In this document: positions 37,901 to 49,489 of the stretch, one piece after another
Layout of the letters: every line of letters starts with the position of its first letter
Numbering within the stretch: the first letter of the stretch is position 1
Source of the DNA: Synchiropus splendidus
Taxonomy: Eukaryota > Chordata > Actinopteri > Syngnathiformes > Callionymidae
NCBI RefSeq assembly: GCF_027744825.2
Contig: NC_071336.1
Coordinates: 21,523,501 to 21,587,500, forward strand
Length of the DNA: 64,000 nucleotides
Direction of reading: 5' to 3'
The notes under the pieces: generated by a model
Told to the model about the DNA's origin: nothing
Database searches by the model: none
What the model saw: only the letters and a program-made list of their open reading frames with translations
Position numbers and translations under genes: made by a program

Positions 37901-38224
37901 TTTTGCATAACGTGAAACCGACGGTGGTTGGTATTTTGAAGACCACCTAAAGGTGTCGGTAATCCACCGGCCAGCCGCTGCAACGTTAATGAATTAATTC
38001 ATTCATCCATGCGTTGGAGCCAAGGACGTTTGAGATGAGGCGACTCGGTGGATCCATATCGAAGTCATATTTTTTTGTCAACGTGGAGGGTCCAGAGGTC
38101 GATCCCTGTTGACGCGGACACGATTGTCACTTAAACTTAAAGTCTTAAAAGGGCGTCAGGATGCATTTTTAACATCCTCAGAAGCCTCACAAGGACGAAC
38201 TGTGACGCTTGCACCCTCTTTGCT

Positions 38225-38263
38225 CCAAAAAAAAAAAAAAAAAAATTAAAAAAAAAATAATTT
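38225..38263. repeat. Poly(A) tract
   Basis: An A-run of about 19 bases followed by TTAAAAAAAAATAA. It could be a retroposon tail but no body is recognisable upstream. Confidence 0.85.
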
Positions 38264-38264
38264 A

Positions 38265-38640
38265 ATCATCAATGGGTTTCTTTGAGACGGTGGATCCGAG
38301 TCGTGCGCTCTGCGCTGGGCCTTCCATCACGCCGGCGGTTCCGATTGATGGGCTTGGCGATCGGCAATTAAGCCATAGTGATCAGGGTGGGGGGGGGGGA
38401 AGCCGCCCTCCTCCTCCCTCCCTCCTGCCTCTGCACAGCGCTCCGTCTTCTCTTGTCAGCCTGGAAAGGCGTCACTCAGCTGGGGTGCGTTTGGCCCGGG
38501 GCTGGGCTCACTGGTGGAGGTTAACTCCAGCATAAATAAGCATCTTTGGACTCATTACAGGGATTAGAGAGTAATTCGCCTGCGAGGAAGGAGACGACTG
38601 CCAGGGTTTTGGTATAGTTTACTACAGTCTTATGGGAGCA
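38265..38640. promoter_or_regulatory. GC-richer unique block, candidate regulatory
   Basis: The block contains GGCAATTAAGCC (about 38361-38372), GATTGATGGGC and GATCGG in a non-repetitive GC-richer context. A G-run lies at 38391-38399. It could be an enhancer. No gene is seen. Confidence 0.28.
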
Positions 38641-38658
38641 TGGGCCCTAGAGATTACA

Positions 38659-38690
38659 GAGAGAGCGAGCGAGAGAGAGAGAGAGAGAGG
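38659..38690. repeat. (GA)n microsatellite
   Basis: A GAGAGCGAGCGAGAGAGA-type run, with a matching CT-rich run at about 38879-38903. Confidence 0.85.
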
Positions 38691-39037
38691 GATGGAAAGG
38701 CAGCAAAAGAGAAAAAGGCCAAGGGAGATGGGAGGCTGGCTGTCAAGTGTGTGTGAGTCAATCCAAGCCCCCGGCTGCCCCCTTGATCTCCAGCATGTTG
38801 GGGTGCTGTGAAAATGGATAATGGGAGCTCGACCAGGCCCAATGAGAGAGAAGTGTGCAGATTGTTATAAGTTTCCCTCATCTCTCCCTCTCTCTCTCTC
38901 CCCTCCACTTAACTAAATAAACACCCAAGAGGAAGCGCTCAATCAATTTTAATGATGTTGAAATACAATTTACGTACAAAATACACAACAAATGCTAATT
39001 TGGCAATGATGAGCGGCGTCAGAAGTTGGCCCCATTA

Positions 39038-39345
39038 TTTATTCAGCTTACTTTCTGCATTTTTCAACAGAACAAATATTCCCATTTCAACAAACACACA
39101 CATGCGCACGGGCCGACTGAAAGCCAATTTGCAGCATAAATCAACATGTTGGCTCATCAAATATATGCTCTGCCTGCTTCTCAGTAGTCTGTCCAGCGCA
39201 CCAAAGACAAATAGTTCTGTCCAAAGTCCAGCCGGAGAAACGGACAGGGCAGTGCCGTGTCAATATATGCAGACATACATTAAACAGAGCATGGCCCACG
39301 TGTGTTCAGAAAAGACACACGGGACGAAAGCCGACGGCTTTTAAT
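39038..39345 (-). terminator. Candidate pex2 poly(A) signals
   Basis: Downstream of the pex2 stop on the minus strand the first plausible hexamers are ATTAAA (plus-strand TTTAAT at 39340-39345) and AATAAA (TTTATT at 39038-39043). Either would give a 3' UTR of about 0.15 to 0.5 kb. A T-run (A-rich on the minus strand) lies at 39471-39488, between the stop and these signals. Confidence 0.4.
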
Positions 39346-39504
39346 AAGGCGCTGCAAGTAAATAATGCAGTCTGCTGCAATTACAAGACAAAATAAATGA
39401 AGGTTTTCCAGCGCATTTTCTCTGCTACGTCCGTTTCCTTTCATTCGTTTCTTCTCCCAACACATCCCACTTTTTTTTTTTTTTTTTCATCCTGCAGGAC
39501 TAAA

Positions 39505-40472
39505 TCAATGCCTGCCAACCCTTTCCACCCTCATGCTGACCGGCTCTAGCCATCCAGCCTCTGCGTTGCATTTAGGGCAGGTGATGTAAGTATTAGCAAT
39601 ACTGTGACTTTTGATACAGTAGTAGCAGAAAACATGCCGACAGCCAATCGTATGAGGCATAGTTGGCCACTCTCCACAAAATGCACACTCTTTCCAAGTT
39701 CCATCCCGAGCCTCACTCGCACTGCAAGTCTCCTTCCCAAACAAAACTGACTGCACCGTAGCCTTCAGTTTCCTTGAGTTTATTATTGGCAACAGGAAGA
39801 TGAGGAATTCTGCAAATCCGTGCCACAAAAGCTCCCGGTTCATGTACTGGTAGGTTATGTCTCGAGTGACGTTGGGCTTGCTAAAGACGGCTCGACAGCC
39901 CACCACGCGCTCCGCCAGAACAGGATGCTGGCCTTTCCTTAAGAAGATGAGGAAGTTGGTGAGGCTCGCAAGCTGGGCTAAAGCAGAAATGACTGTCAGG
40001 CTAATGCGGAGAAAACCATGACCTCCAGACACTGGACTTCCTGAAGTCAGTCCAAAGCTGCGAAGGATACTGTGGGAACGTTCCTGGAGCCAGCGGGGAC
40101 CCGCAGTGTGCAAAGCTAGAGCCAGCTTCTGCCTGGAGGATAGAGGCTTGTAGCCGGCAGATGAAGAGCGGGAGTCATGGTAACACAGGCTGAGAATGGA
40201 TTGGCCCACTGTGGTGCTGCTGGAACACAGTGTAAACCTCCACACCAGAAGCTGGAGCAGGGCCTTTAGTTCTGGCTCCAGAGGGGTCAAGAGGCCAGGG
40301 CGGCAGTTCTGGAAGCACTGGGAGAACTGGGTCCATACCAGTTGTTCAAGGGCCGTGTCGAGTTCAAGGGAATCCAGCTGACTGATGCGCAAGACGGGAA
40401 CCTGAGGGTCAACACTCGCAGTCTCACTGGCACGTTCAGCATTCCTTTGTTGTTTATTGGCACTTTCCCCAC
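39505..40472 (-). CDS. pex2: pex2 main coding exon, peroxisome biogenesis factor 2 (RING E3)
   Basis: PEX2 is a peroxisomal membrane RING E3 ligase. With PEX10 and PEX12 it ubiquitinates the import receptor PEX5 so that the receptor can be recycled. This exon encodes residues 3-323 of a 323-residue protein plus part of residue 2; the human protein is about 305. Family landmarks are VLRISQLDSLELDTALEQLV near the N terminus, hydrophobic segments around ISLTVISALAQLASLTNFLI and EFLIFLLPII, and the signature MNRELLWHGFAEFLIF. The C-terminal RING has all eight zinc ligands: C264, C267, C279, H281, C284, C287, C300 and C303 (39568-39687). The upstream border is the acceptor TTTCTGTAG at 40473-40474. 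The in-frame ATG beyond it (40507-40509) is intronic. The true start is in the exon at 49191-49194. Confidence 0.95.
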
Positions 40473-42183
40473 CTACAGAAAGAAGGATAAGACGGAAAAA
40501 TGACACCATTTAAGTGCGTGGATAGTCAAAGTCAACAGAAATTCTAGACTTCAATGGCGCAGCTATGAAAGGTCTGTGTTATTAATGCAACAAGAGGGGT
40601 GTGTGGTTAACGTACTCATGAATATTATAGGAATTTTGAACATTTAAAATATGTGTTACACTTCACATTGCATTTATATTTATGTGTGTATATAATAAGA
40701 TATATAAGAAATTTGTATTTTTTTAATTATTAAACAATATTGATTTAAAAAAAAAATATTTCTCATCTGTTTGCGATGCACAGGTTTCTACAGTTTAGTT
40801 TTTTTTTTTAATTTTTTTAAATTTCCATGACTGTGATAATGGGAAAAAAAAATCAGATACACTGCTGAACCAATTATAAATAATCCACTCATTCCACAAG
40901 ACCATGGGTGTAATGCCAGTGATGGAAATGACTCCCTCAACGACGCATAATCAGCGACACAATTACAGCAGCATAAAAGGTTAAGTAGAAAATTTTCAAT
41001 TAACAAAACAGAACTGTTATCACAATTAGGAGCTGCAATCATTAAATCATACAAGAAACATGCAGGAAACACGCTGATATTATCACAGTCGGATGATGCA
41101 CTCACAATATTGCATTGACTTTGGTTTATTCTGAGCACAGGATTCAGTGAGCAGAGCTGCGATGGTTTCGTGAAATTCACAACCGTGGCTCCTTTGCTCT
41201 CGATCTTAATGTTAAACATCATGATTGTCATGTTGATATGTGAAAACATTTGGACATTTATTTGCCTAATCCGAAGACACAACTTAATGCTGTGGAGATC
41301 AAGGCCCTGCAGGTGACGCCCGTCTAGCTTGGAGGTTTCTATTCCTTTTTTATATATAGAACTTGAAAATCATTTTTCACATGTAAAACCCATCATTAAT
41401 GCAACTTTTGAGCTGGGCCATGAAGACGAGCAGGGGGTCTTAGACTCAACTATCTAGTGCATAAACACACAAACAAACACACACAAAAGTACACAAACAG
41501 GGCCCCAAGGTTCATGGTGCCTGTCCCCTCTGGAGATAGGGCTGTGTGTACAAATCACATCAGCTGGGATTAGGCTAACGGCACAGTCTCTACTATACCG
41601 TAAACATTCGCCAAATGTGGAACCATTTCTTCCCCCCTTTTGAGTTGACTCCATATGGGATCGCAGCGTTGTGCCGTTCTGGCTATTTTGCGCTGCAAAT
41701 GCAATGAACTGCTCTCAGTTCCCCAGTTTTATCGGCGCTTTCCTCAAATGAAATGCTTAGAAAGTGAGGGACTACCTAACACAAGAGGGAGAGGGCCAGA
41801 AAGAGAGCGAGAGACTGAGAGGCCTTTTTTGACATTGGCTTTTGTGTCTCACTGAACAGGATTTGTCATGAGGCTTTAAGAGAGATTTCAACTGGGGGAA
41901 ATATGGCAGTTTTGACAGAAAGAGAAGAGAGACGATGGTCACTTCAGACGTCTCTCAGAGAGAGAGGTAAAAATATTTTTTTAAGATGCAGCGGCAACGC
42001 TGGAGTTTATTGTGGTGGATGTGCGTTTTCGCCATGTTTCAATAGAGCGGGGATGCAACAAAGTTTGGAATTAGCAAATGAATAGAGCGAATTGACGCAC
42101 TGGTAAGCAGGTGTGACAAATTTACCGCATTTGAAATGCGGCCATGTTTAGAATCGTCGCTTCTGACGGAGACAAGTTTGGAT

Positions 42184-42203
42184 TAAAAAAAAAAAAAAAA
42201 AAA
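42184..42203. repeat. Poly(A) tract
   Basis: A run of about 19 A bases inside the pex2 intron. Confidence 0.9.
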
Positions 42204-45200
42204 GGTTTAGTGAACCAATGAACAAGTTCATTTGTTTTGCATAATCGGAAAGTTTTTCTCGACAGGAGGAAAACTAGCGGCATGTGTGTCAAATATTCAT
42301 GGATGACAGCGCTAATACAATGTTTAGCTAATCTATCCGTCCATAGAGACACACACACTAGCGCGCACACACACATACAGGTGGTGAAAATCTGTCACAG
42401 CAGCGGCAGCACTCTTGGGAGTGCAAACCCGGCAGAGTCCAATATTCCTTTCAAAGCCTTTTATCGAGCAGTTTACAAGTTATGAATGAATATGTTTTAT
42501 TTGGGGAAACACTGTATTGACAGCCACCTATCAATAGTAATGTGACTATTGTCAAGGGTCTGTCAATATTAATGTAATTATGATGTAGAGGGATCAGAGG
42601 GATACCGGAGTCGGGGGCCAAGTTACATCTCCTGCCCACTGCCATATCAATAGCTGGGATTACTATTGACAGCTTCCCTTCAGACCTGCAGCACTTGCCA
42701 AATATATAACAAGCAGACACTTCAGTCAATGCCGAGCTGCCTATAAAAATTAAGCATTTGAATTTACAGGGCTTTTACTGTGGAGAGCCGAAAATCCATG
42801 CGTCTTATGTAATAGTCAGAAGTCACACACCATATCGGAAGACTGATGGGGTGAAGATTTAAACAGGCTCACAAGTAAGCACATGCAACGGCAGGAAAAA
42901 AACTCAATACAAACACATGCTTGGGATCAAATATTAACGTCCAACAAGCACGGGGAAAAATAGGACAGCATTTTGCACCTTCTGCTGTATTCTCATAGAG
43001 TTCCAATTTATTCACCTTTTCTGACTTCATGTGATAAAGATGTGTTATGACAAGAAAAATAAATCAATTTGAATGTGACAACACAGGAACAAGTGTGTCT
43101 GGGACCCCTTTTTTTTAAGAAACGGAAATACATATTTCAACTTCCATCTTTGTCTTGATTCATAGGTCCACATCACAATGCACTTCCTCTAGTCGCATTC
43201 CAATGTGAAAAACAGGGGCAGAGTTAAATCTCAAGATGAATAAATAAATAACTGACATTCCATGAAAGCAGTACTGCAGTGTCATGACAGTGTTTTTAAG
43301 ACACAAGGTCCCCTCAGTGTTGCCATACTGCAAACAAAGTTTAACCAATGAGTCCAACATTCAACTGCGTAGAGGAAAAACTATTAAAATAGGGACATAT
43401 TTTACGAACTTGTGGTTGCAAAAAACGTACAAAAAAGTACAAAATTATTTTATTTCAAACATTTTTATAATCCACGACTGACAACTCGAAGGGCACAGAA
43501 ATGAAAGAAATCCCAATATTACATCAATAAAAAGTAGGAATAGAAACTGAAAGCTCTCAAGCTCGCAAAAAGGTTTGTGATGGGCTAACAGTAGGTGGCA
43601 AAGTCAAAAAACTCCAAAATCAACATGGCGACATGGAAGGAGGATTGATAATGTACCTCTTGCACAAAAGGTGGTCACAGCCTGTGATGCTGTAAAATAT
43701 ATCACAACTGGAGAAGGGGGAATTCCCACCATTGCTAAGTCTTCTTCGTGTCCCACTTTTTTTTCATAAATAAACTCTGAAGAAGATAAGTAAAGTGTAA
43801 ATGAAAGTATCGCTATAAAAACAGCTGGAAAAAAACGGCAAGACAGAAGCGTATCTCTTTATCTAGTGTGTAAGTATATTAAAAAATAAATAAAAAATGG
43901 ATGCCACCATCTATGGGTCCATCAGAGGTGGTCAGTCGTGAATATCTGCAACCACTACAATCACCTTCTCTTCCATTTAACTTCTTTGTCTTGCTGATGA
44001 ATTTCCACTCTGCATGCGTCACTGCAAATATGAGCTCATTCGTGTTTGGTTTAGAGCCTCTGTTTTTGAGCCACTGTGTTCGCAAACAAACATACAAACT
44101 GATCACATAATCTCTGACATTAAAGGTGGCAGTGGAGTTTTTGTAATTGGTTTGTTTGCAGTGGGAAACTGAAAACACATTAAAATGTAAATAAGATAAA
44201 TAAGGAGAAAGACAAGGGACAATTTCCATCAAGCTAGAATACGTGATAAATAAGATATTAACTTCTCACCCTGGGCAAGAAATGATTTCAGAACTGCATC
44301 ACTAACTGACTTCCCGGTGCAGCCACCTCTGCAAGGATGGTTGGATAGTCAGTCGGTTCTCCCACCAACAGAGTGAATGGAGTATTTGAATTCGACTCAC
44401 TCATTGCTCAAGATGACTTTCAGCTGCAAGAGCGTAACTTGTCTCCTGTCACTTTAGTGCGTACTTTAATTTATGGCCCACAATTAGCGCTTTGCCACTT
44501 CATAATCTTGGCTTGAACAAATATGATTCACTTCAGTCAGGCTGATGAAGAAACACCTTCAACTACAGCATCAGACTGAACAAGATCTACAGCAGTTGCT
44601 AAAGAGTCTAAAGACTCAGCTACAGCCTCACAGCTCTTTCATCTCAAGAACTACCTGGTGGCAAAACAAACTCATGCAACTGGCCAAAACTCAGTCCAAG
44701 TAGCAGGCAAAAGCAAAAGATAATTTACTGAACCTATAAGAAGAAATAAGAACCAGAACAGAACGCTACACCAGATCTGATCTAGTCTCATCTAACTTCC
44801 GCTTACTAGAAAATAACCGGTCAAATGGCAATATTTATGCACAGGGACATAGAAAAGCATCATGATTTGCAATGAATTTCATTTTTTCCTCACTATACAT
44901 ATTTAAAGCTGTGATACCTGTTGGCCATTATGACAGCTTTTAAAAACATAAACACATTTCCTTGCATCTGGGAAATCTGTAACTTATCTACTTTGGTTAA
45001 ACAACAACTACAATCTAACTATAGCAACTGTTAGAGCAGTATTTTAATAAGCACTGTATTATGATCGATATCAGGGTAGACCATTGATTTTTTCGGTGGC
45101 CATATTCTGAAGTGGGACTTATGTGAGGGACAGTCAAAACAAAAGATGGAGGAAAAGACTAAGTGGGGAGAAAGAAAAATACATAGTAAATGTTGGAAAA

Positions 45201-45215
45201 AACAATAATATAGTA

Positions 45216-45836
45216 CAGTGGTACCTCAGTTTTTGAACGTCCTGGACTTTGAACAAAAATTTCGAGATTTTTTTGCTTTGGATTGCGAACGAAAATCCAG
45301 AAGTTGAACGCCCTCGAAAACAGCTGGAAAAACATAACATGCGTGGACCGATCAGCTGACCCACGACGCGCTTTTTTATTGTGTATAACGCAGCCTCTGT
45401 ATGCAGATGTGTCCCTGTTTTTTCTTCTGTAAAACCTTTCCTGTCTTTCCTGGTTTGATGTCCTGTTGTCGGCTGGAGCTGGGACAGGGATGAGGCGAGT
45501 CTGGGACAGAGCGTTACTTGGTTTATGACTTTGTCACAGCCAAACTGCACAGAAGCGCACATTCAGAGCTGGACACGCACCGGGCACCTCTTCACTTCTG
45601 GAGAGACGTCACTCACTCGGCAACCCCTCCCACATGCAGCGGCCACACACATAGAGGAACAGCGCACCTGCAGCAGACACTCGACATTCACTCCTACAAA
45701 AGTCTATTTTAAGGCTTGGAACGCATCATTTCTTTTTCCATTCATTGTAATGGGAAAAATCGATTCAGATTTCGAACAAATCGCTTCTCGAACAGCCGTC
45801 TGGAACGGACTGTGGTCGAGGACCGAGGTACCACTG
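45216..45836. mobile_element. Non-autonomous Tigger/pogo-like DNA transposon (MITE), 621 bp
   Basis: The element begins CAGTGGTACCTCAGTTTT and ends GACCGAGGTACCACTG, so its termini are inverted repeats. It is flanked on both sides by TA (45214-45215 and 45837-45838), the target duplication used by Tc1/mariner-pogo elements. Subterminal motifs of the TTCGAAC or TTTGAAC kind occur near both ends. The interior (about 360 bp) has no transposase frame. The termini resemble the Tigger group from general knowledge. It sits in the pex2 intron. Confidence 0.85.
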
Positions 45837-46699
45837 TACTTCATCTAATTTAGATTTTAGGTTATGATCATCAATAGAAATGCATGAATATGTGAAGCTT
45901 ATCTATCTAGTTCTTTTTTTTCTCCAGCTTCAGAACACATTTTCATGAAAAGGTCCAATCATAAAAAGAAAAAAAACATTACACAAAAAAACAAAAATAA
46001 AATTAAATTAAAGAAAAAACATTTCATGTTGGTATTTCCTTTAAGTAGAGGGACGGGAAAAGCGCAGTCAAAAATTTGTTCTATATTGTGTAAAAAATAC
46101 AGCTCTACAATTAGAGATGCAGGCTACCACAGCCCGCAACTCTAATCTAAAAGGAGCGAAAACTAGAAGGTGGTAGCAGGTATTAGACTGCTGTAGATGT
46201 GCAGCAGCGTTAACTCTCTGGTACAGTAGTGATGGGTGGGGGGACCTGGGGAACGCCAGGCAGAAAAATGAGGGGACGGGAAACAACAGATAAGCACAAG
46301 TCTGTCCCAAGGAGCTGACCTTGAGACTGACAGTCACAATAAAGGAGGAGGGAACAATCCTAAAGCAAACACGGCTCTGGTAGACTGAGGTCCGGGCAGC
46401 CAGGGAATAGACGCAGACAGAGGACGGCTGCACTTTCTTCTTGACCTTGGCTTTGGTATCGTCAGGGGGGATGAGGGTATTCAGGGACTAAACATGGAGG
46501 AATGGTGGGAAGGTGGCCTTATTCGAGGGATTTGCATGGATTGCCTCCCCCCCGCCCACGACTCACTTCTTCACTGCCGCTCAGACGGCTATCATTTCAT
46601 GCTAACTCTGTGGCCAAAAGTCTTGATTTAGCTGCTGGCGTAGTTTTGCGCTCAAATTCCCGAGCACTTAGCTACGGATGTTAATGTAATGCATTTGCT

Positions 46700-47090
46700 G
46701 AAATAATGCATTTACGCTCACTTGACTTCCCGTGATGATTGTAGTGAGAAATAAGCTACACATTGGCAAAGCACGCTGGATTACAACTTAACATTTTCCT
46801 CCTCCTGCTCATGTAAATTAATTTGCGTAAAAGCTATGGTGAATAAAGCCCATTCCTCCCAGCGCCCGGCCTCTCTTTCTCTTCCTCCACCACAGCCCCC
46901 ACTTTATTGGCCGTCTTTCGCCAAGAAGGAGCGCGCGGTTATTAGCCAAGGTCTGCTAATGTCCTCACTATGAAAACGGATGAGAATGTCAGATTTAGAA
47001 CTTTTAAGAGAATGATGTCATGCAGCAGACCACAGGCATTACAGGGACGCTGAGATTACCCAGGCGGTAACCAGACTAATTGTTATGAGT
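46700..47090. promoter_or_regulatory. Candidate conserved regulatory block in pex2 intron
   Basis: Unique sequence with GTAAATTAATTTGCG (about 46814-46828), TAATGCATTT, GGTTATTAGCC and ACTAATTGTT sites. It resembles a developmental enhancer more than an intron of a housekeeping gene. If so, it would more likely serve zfhx4 than pex2. This is suspicion only. Confidence 0.33.
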
Positions 47091-49190
47091 CGGTTTCATG
47101 AAAAATGAATGTGTGCAAATGCACAGCGAGGTCTTTAGGCTGTGTGTATGTGTGTGTCACACACTAATGCTTTATCAAGCCTCTCCTCTCTCCCTAATCA
47201 CCCAGGACTCCTCCAAGCTATGGGGGCGAGGGCCAAGTCAATTCCAGAGCACGGGAGAAGGAGAGAACTTCACATTTGTTAGGAAAGCACTTCTGGCACA
47301 CAAGAAATGTGCTCCACTTAATCTAGTTTGCTCAGAAGGTAAATTATTAAAGAGAATTAATTGATTTCACGAGTATGACGGTTGAGTATGCTGCGGCTGT
47401 GTCAGTAAAAAGTACATGGCTTTGCAGGAAAAAAACAGAAAAACTCATCAAAGATTTAGGGAACAAAGAGGCACAATGAGAGAAGGGACAGAAGTGGAAG
47501 TGGATGAACTAATAAATGAAAGGGAAGTGAAATTGAAAGTGCCCAGACGTGTGCAATTTAATGTGCATTGCTTTAATCAGAAACATTAAGTCTTTATAAA
47601 ATTACAATTTTCAACATTTATGAGTTTATGAAAGAAGAAAATGTGAAGCCTTTCTCGTTCTGCTTTTTAAAATATGCTAAATGAAATTGCCACAAGATTT
47701 CAATAAAATATTAACAAGCATTTGGTTCAATATTTTTTCTAGATTTGATTATTGCCAACAGTTCTTCTCACAAGAGAAACAGACTGAGTTGGGTTTGAAA
47801 TGACGGCAACCTTGGTGATGATAGTTTTTGAGCCACTAAAGCAAATAAATGTATGAAACGTGTATGCTCCCCATTCAGCATGGAAATGCCATCACAGAGT
47901 AAAATCAATGGACTATCTATGGACAGTCTGACGAAACTAGATGGAGCTGATCCAAATGAATTCTATTCTGTTCTATTCTTCATACTACTTTATTGTGCGT
48001 GTCAATTCTCTCAATATGAGAATGTCTCCCTTCACAGTACGACCTAAAGGCTTAGTTGTTGCATGTTTTCAATTCTTCCCAGAAATTCAGCTGAAGAACA
48101 CATGACACAATGACACTACAAGCATTGACTTACAGAAGTGACCAAGAGGGCCTGGCATAGTTCTGTCAAATTACCTACACTGACACCCACTGCATTAGAA
48201 TACATCGAAACATTAATTTCTATATGAAGCAGCAATCACATGGACAAACCACTTGTAAGAAGCAGTCGAAGCAAAGTGTAAATATTACTCTCAGACTGGC
48301 AAATGACTCAGTGATGTTCGAAGTTATACTCAGCAATATGCAGTCATGCAGCACATTACAAACAGGGAAACATATGTTTGCTTGAACTTGTAGGAGAGGT
48401 TTGCATTACAACTTGAGCTTCACAAGAATAGGCAATATTTCGACCAGAGTTCTGTTTAGTAGTCCAGCCTCCCTCAAAGCTGTTCTTCTGTTGTTCTCTG
48501 CCCTAAATCTTTTTTGGCGATTATTTCACACAAACACAAAGCAAGTGGCACAAAACCTCCTGTATGTTTTTCTATGACCACAGCCATGAAAGCAGTTTCA
48601 GGAAGTTGAAACCATTTGTCAATGTTTTGCTGATTGACATTTGCATTACAAGCACCAAGAGCATAATTTTCTTTACACTAAATAATCCACTGACCTCTGA
48701 TCCAGTCATTTAGACATGCACCTCTACTCTATTTAATTTGTTTATTGGGAAAATGTTAGACGACCGTCTGACGGCACCATGACATCATTGCTTATTTTTA
48801 CTTACTTAACTAGTAAATCACCTGTTTAAGTTACACGCAGTCACATCTCTTAACGGGGGGAAACGTCGTAAAAAGCTCACAATGTTAGCGACGATTGGAA
48901 GAGGAGTTATCACCTGATTTGCCAAAAATCAGTAGCAGGAGAGAATTGACCATCTGAACGAATTATTCAGTGGAATAACCATCATGTGCGGAGCAATATA
49001 GTGGCACACACGGGGATAGACATATGTACAGATTTATTTTTTAAAGGAAGATATCATGTTTTCAGGGACACATCGCTTTATAAAGAACAATATAGAGATC
49101 GAACACGCCAGAATAAGCACGTTCAGAAGTCATTTCAACCGGCGACTGTAACTAGAATAATGTCTTAAATATTGCGATGAGTCAACTTAC

Positions 49191-49194
49191 TCAT
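49191..49194 (-). CDS. pex2: pex2 start exon: ATG plus one base
   Basis: On the minus strand the sequence reads GGAGAAAATGA followed directly by the donor GTAAGT. This leaves ATG and one A as the coding part of exon 1. Joined to the main exon, which opens with GT GGG GAA, it yields Met-Ser-Gly-Glu-Ser-Ala-Asn-Lys and exactly the required phase. An A at position -3 gives an adequate initiation context. The main exon has no Met before MNREL in the middle of the protein, so an upstream start is needed. The resulting N terminus is like the short polar lead of other PEX2 proteins. Confidence 0.82.
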
Positions 49195-49390
49195 TTTCTC
49201 CGGTTATTGAGAGGATTTCTCAGGACATCAGACAGTCTAACATATGGACTCGTTTGCAGGAGGTAAACAACATACGCTTCCGGGTTGGAAACCATAGCCC
49301 CGCCTATTTAGTTATCCCAACCAATGGTGTATAAAAACGTCATCGCGCACGCCACAAATGTGCAGGGGACCAATCACGTCAAGTAGCGCG
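49195..49390 (-). promoter_or_regulatory. pex2: pex2 promoter and 5' UTR
   Basis: Directly upstream of the pex2 ATG lie an ETS site (minus strand CCCGGAAG, 49277-49284) and a GC box (GGCGGGG, 49298-49304). Inverted CCAAT boxes lie at 49321-49325 and 49370-49374, with a CRE-like TGACGT half site at 49337-49342. CpG is locally enriched. This is the usual make-up of a housekeeping promoter. The start site probably lies at about 49,210-49,300. A TATAAAA on the plus strand at 49330-49336 faces the other way. Confidence 0.65.
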
Positions 49391-49456
49391 TCAGCGATCA
49401 CATGTCATATGTCGTTTTGTAAAACTCCTTATTGTTATGAATAAACCCACAAACAA

Positions 49457-49489
49457 TTTTTCTTTTTCTTTTTTTTTTTTTTTTTTTAT
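49457..49489. repeat. Poly(T)/(TTTTTC) tract
   Basis: A T-rich homopolymer of about 30 bases near the pex2 promoter. It might be the poly(A) tail of a minus-strand retroposon. Confidence 0.85.

Larger units (their letters stand above)
40473..49190 (-). other. pex2: pex2 intron 1, about 8.7 kb
   Basis: The intron has a GTAAGT donor (minus strand, 49185-49190) and a TTTCTGTAG acceptor (40473-40474). It interrupts codon 2 after its first base. It contains a Tigger-like MITE at 45216-45836, A/T runs at about 40799-40820 and 42184-42203, and candidate regulatory blocks near 42460-42760 and 46700-47090. No other gene is recognised inside it. Confidence 0.8.

Noticed and set aside
40473..40509. MVSFFRLILL start for pex2
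   Set aside because: These codons come from the polypyrimidine tract of the intron just before the acceptor at 40473-40474. The upstream ATGA exon gives a better start in the correct phase.
49330..49336. TATA box driving a plus-strand gene divergent from pex2
   Set aside because: There is a TATAAAA, but no plus-strand exon or conserved frame follows. The CCAAT, GC and ETS sites suit a TATA-less pex2 promoter.
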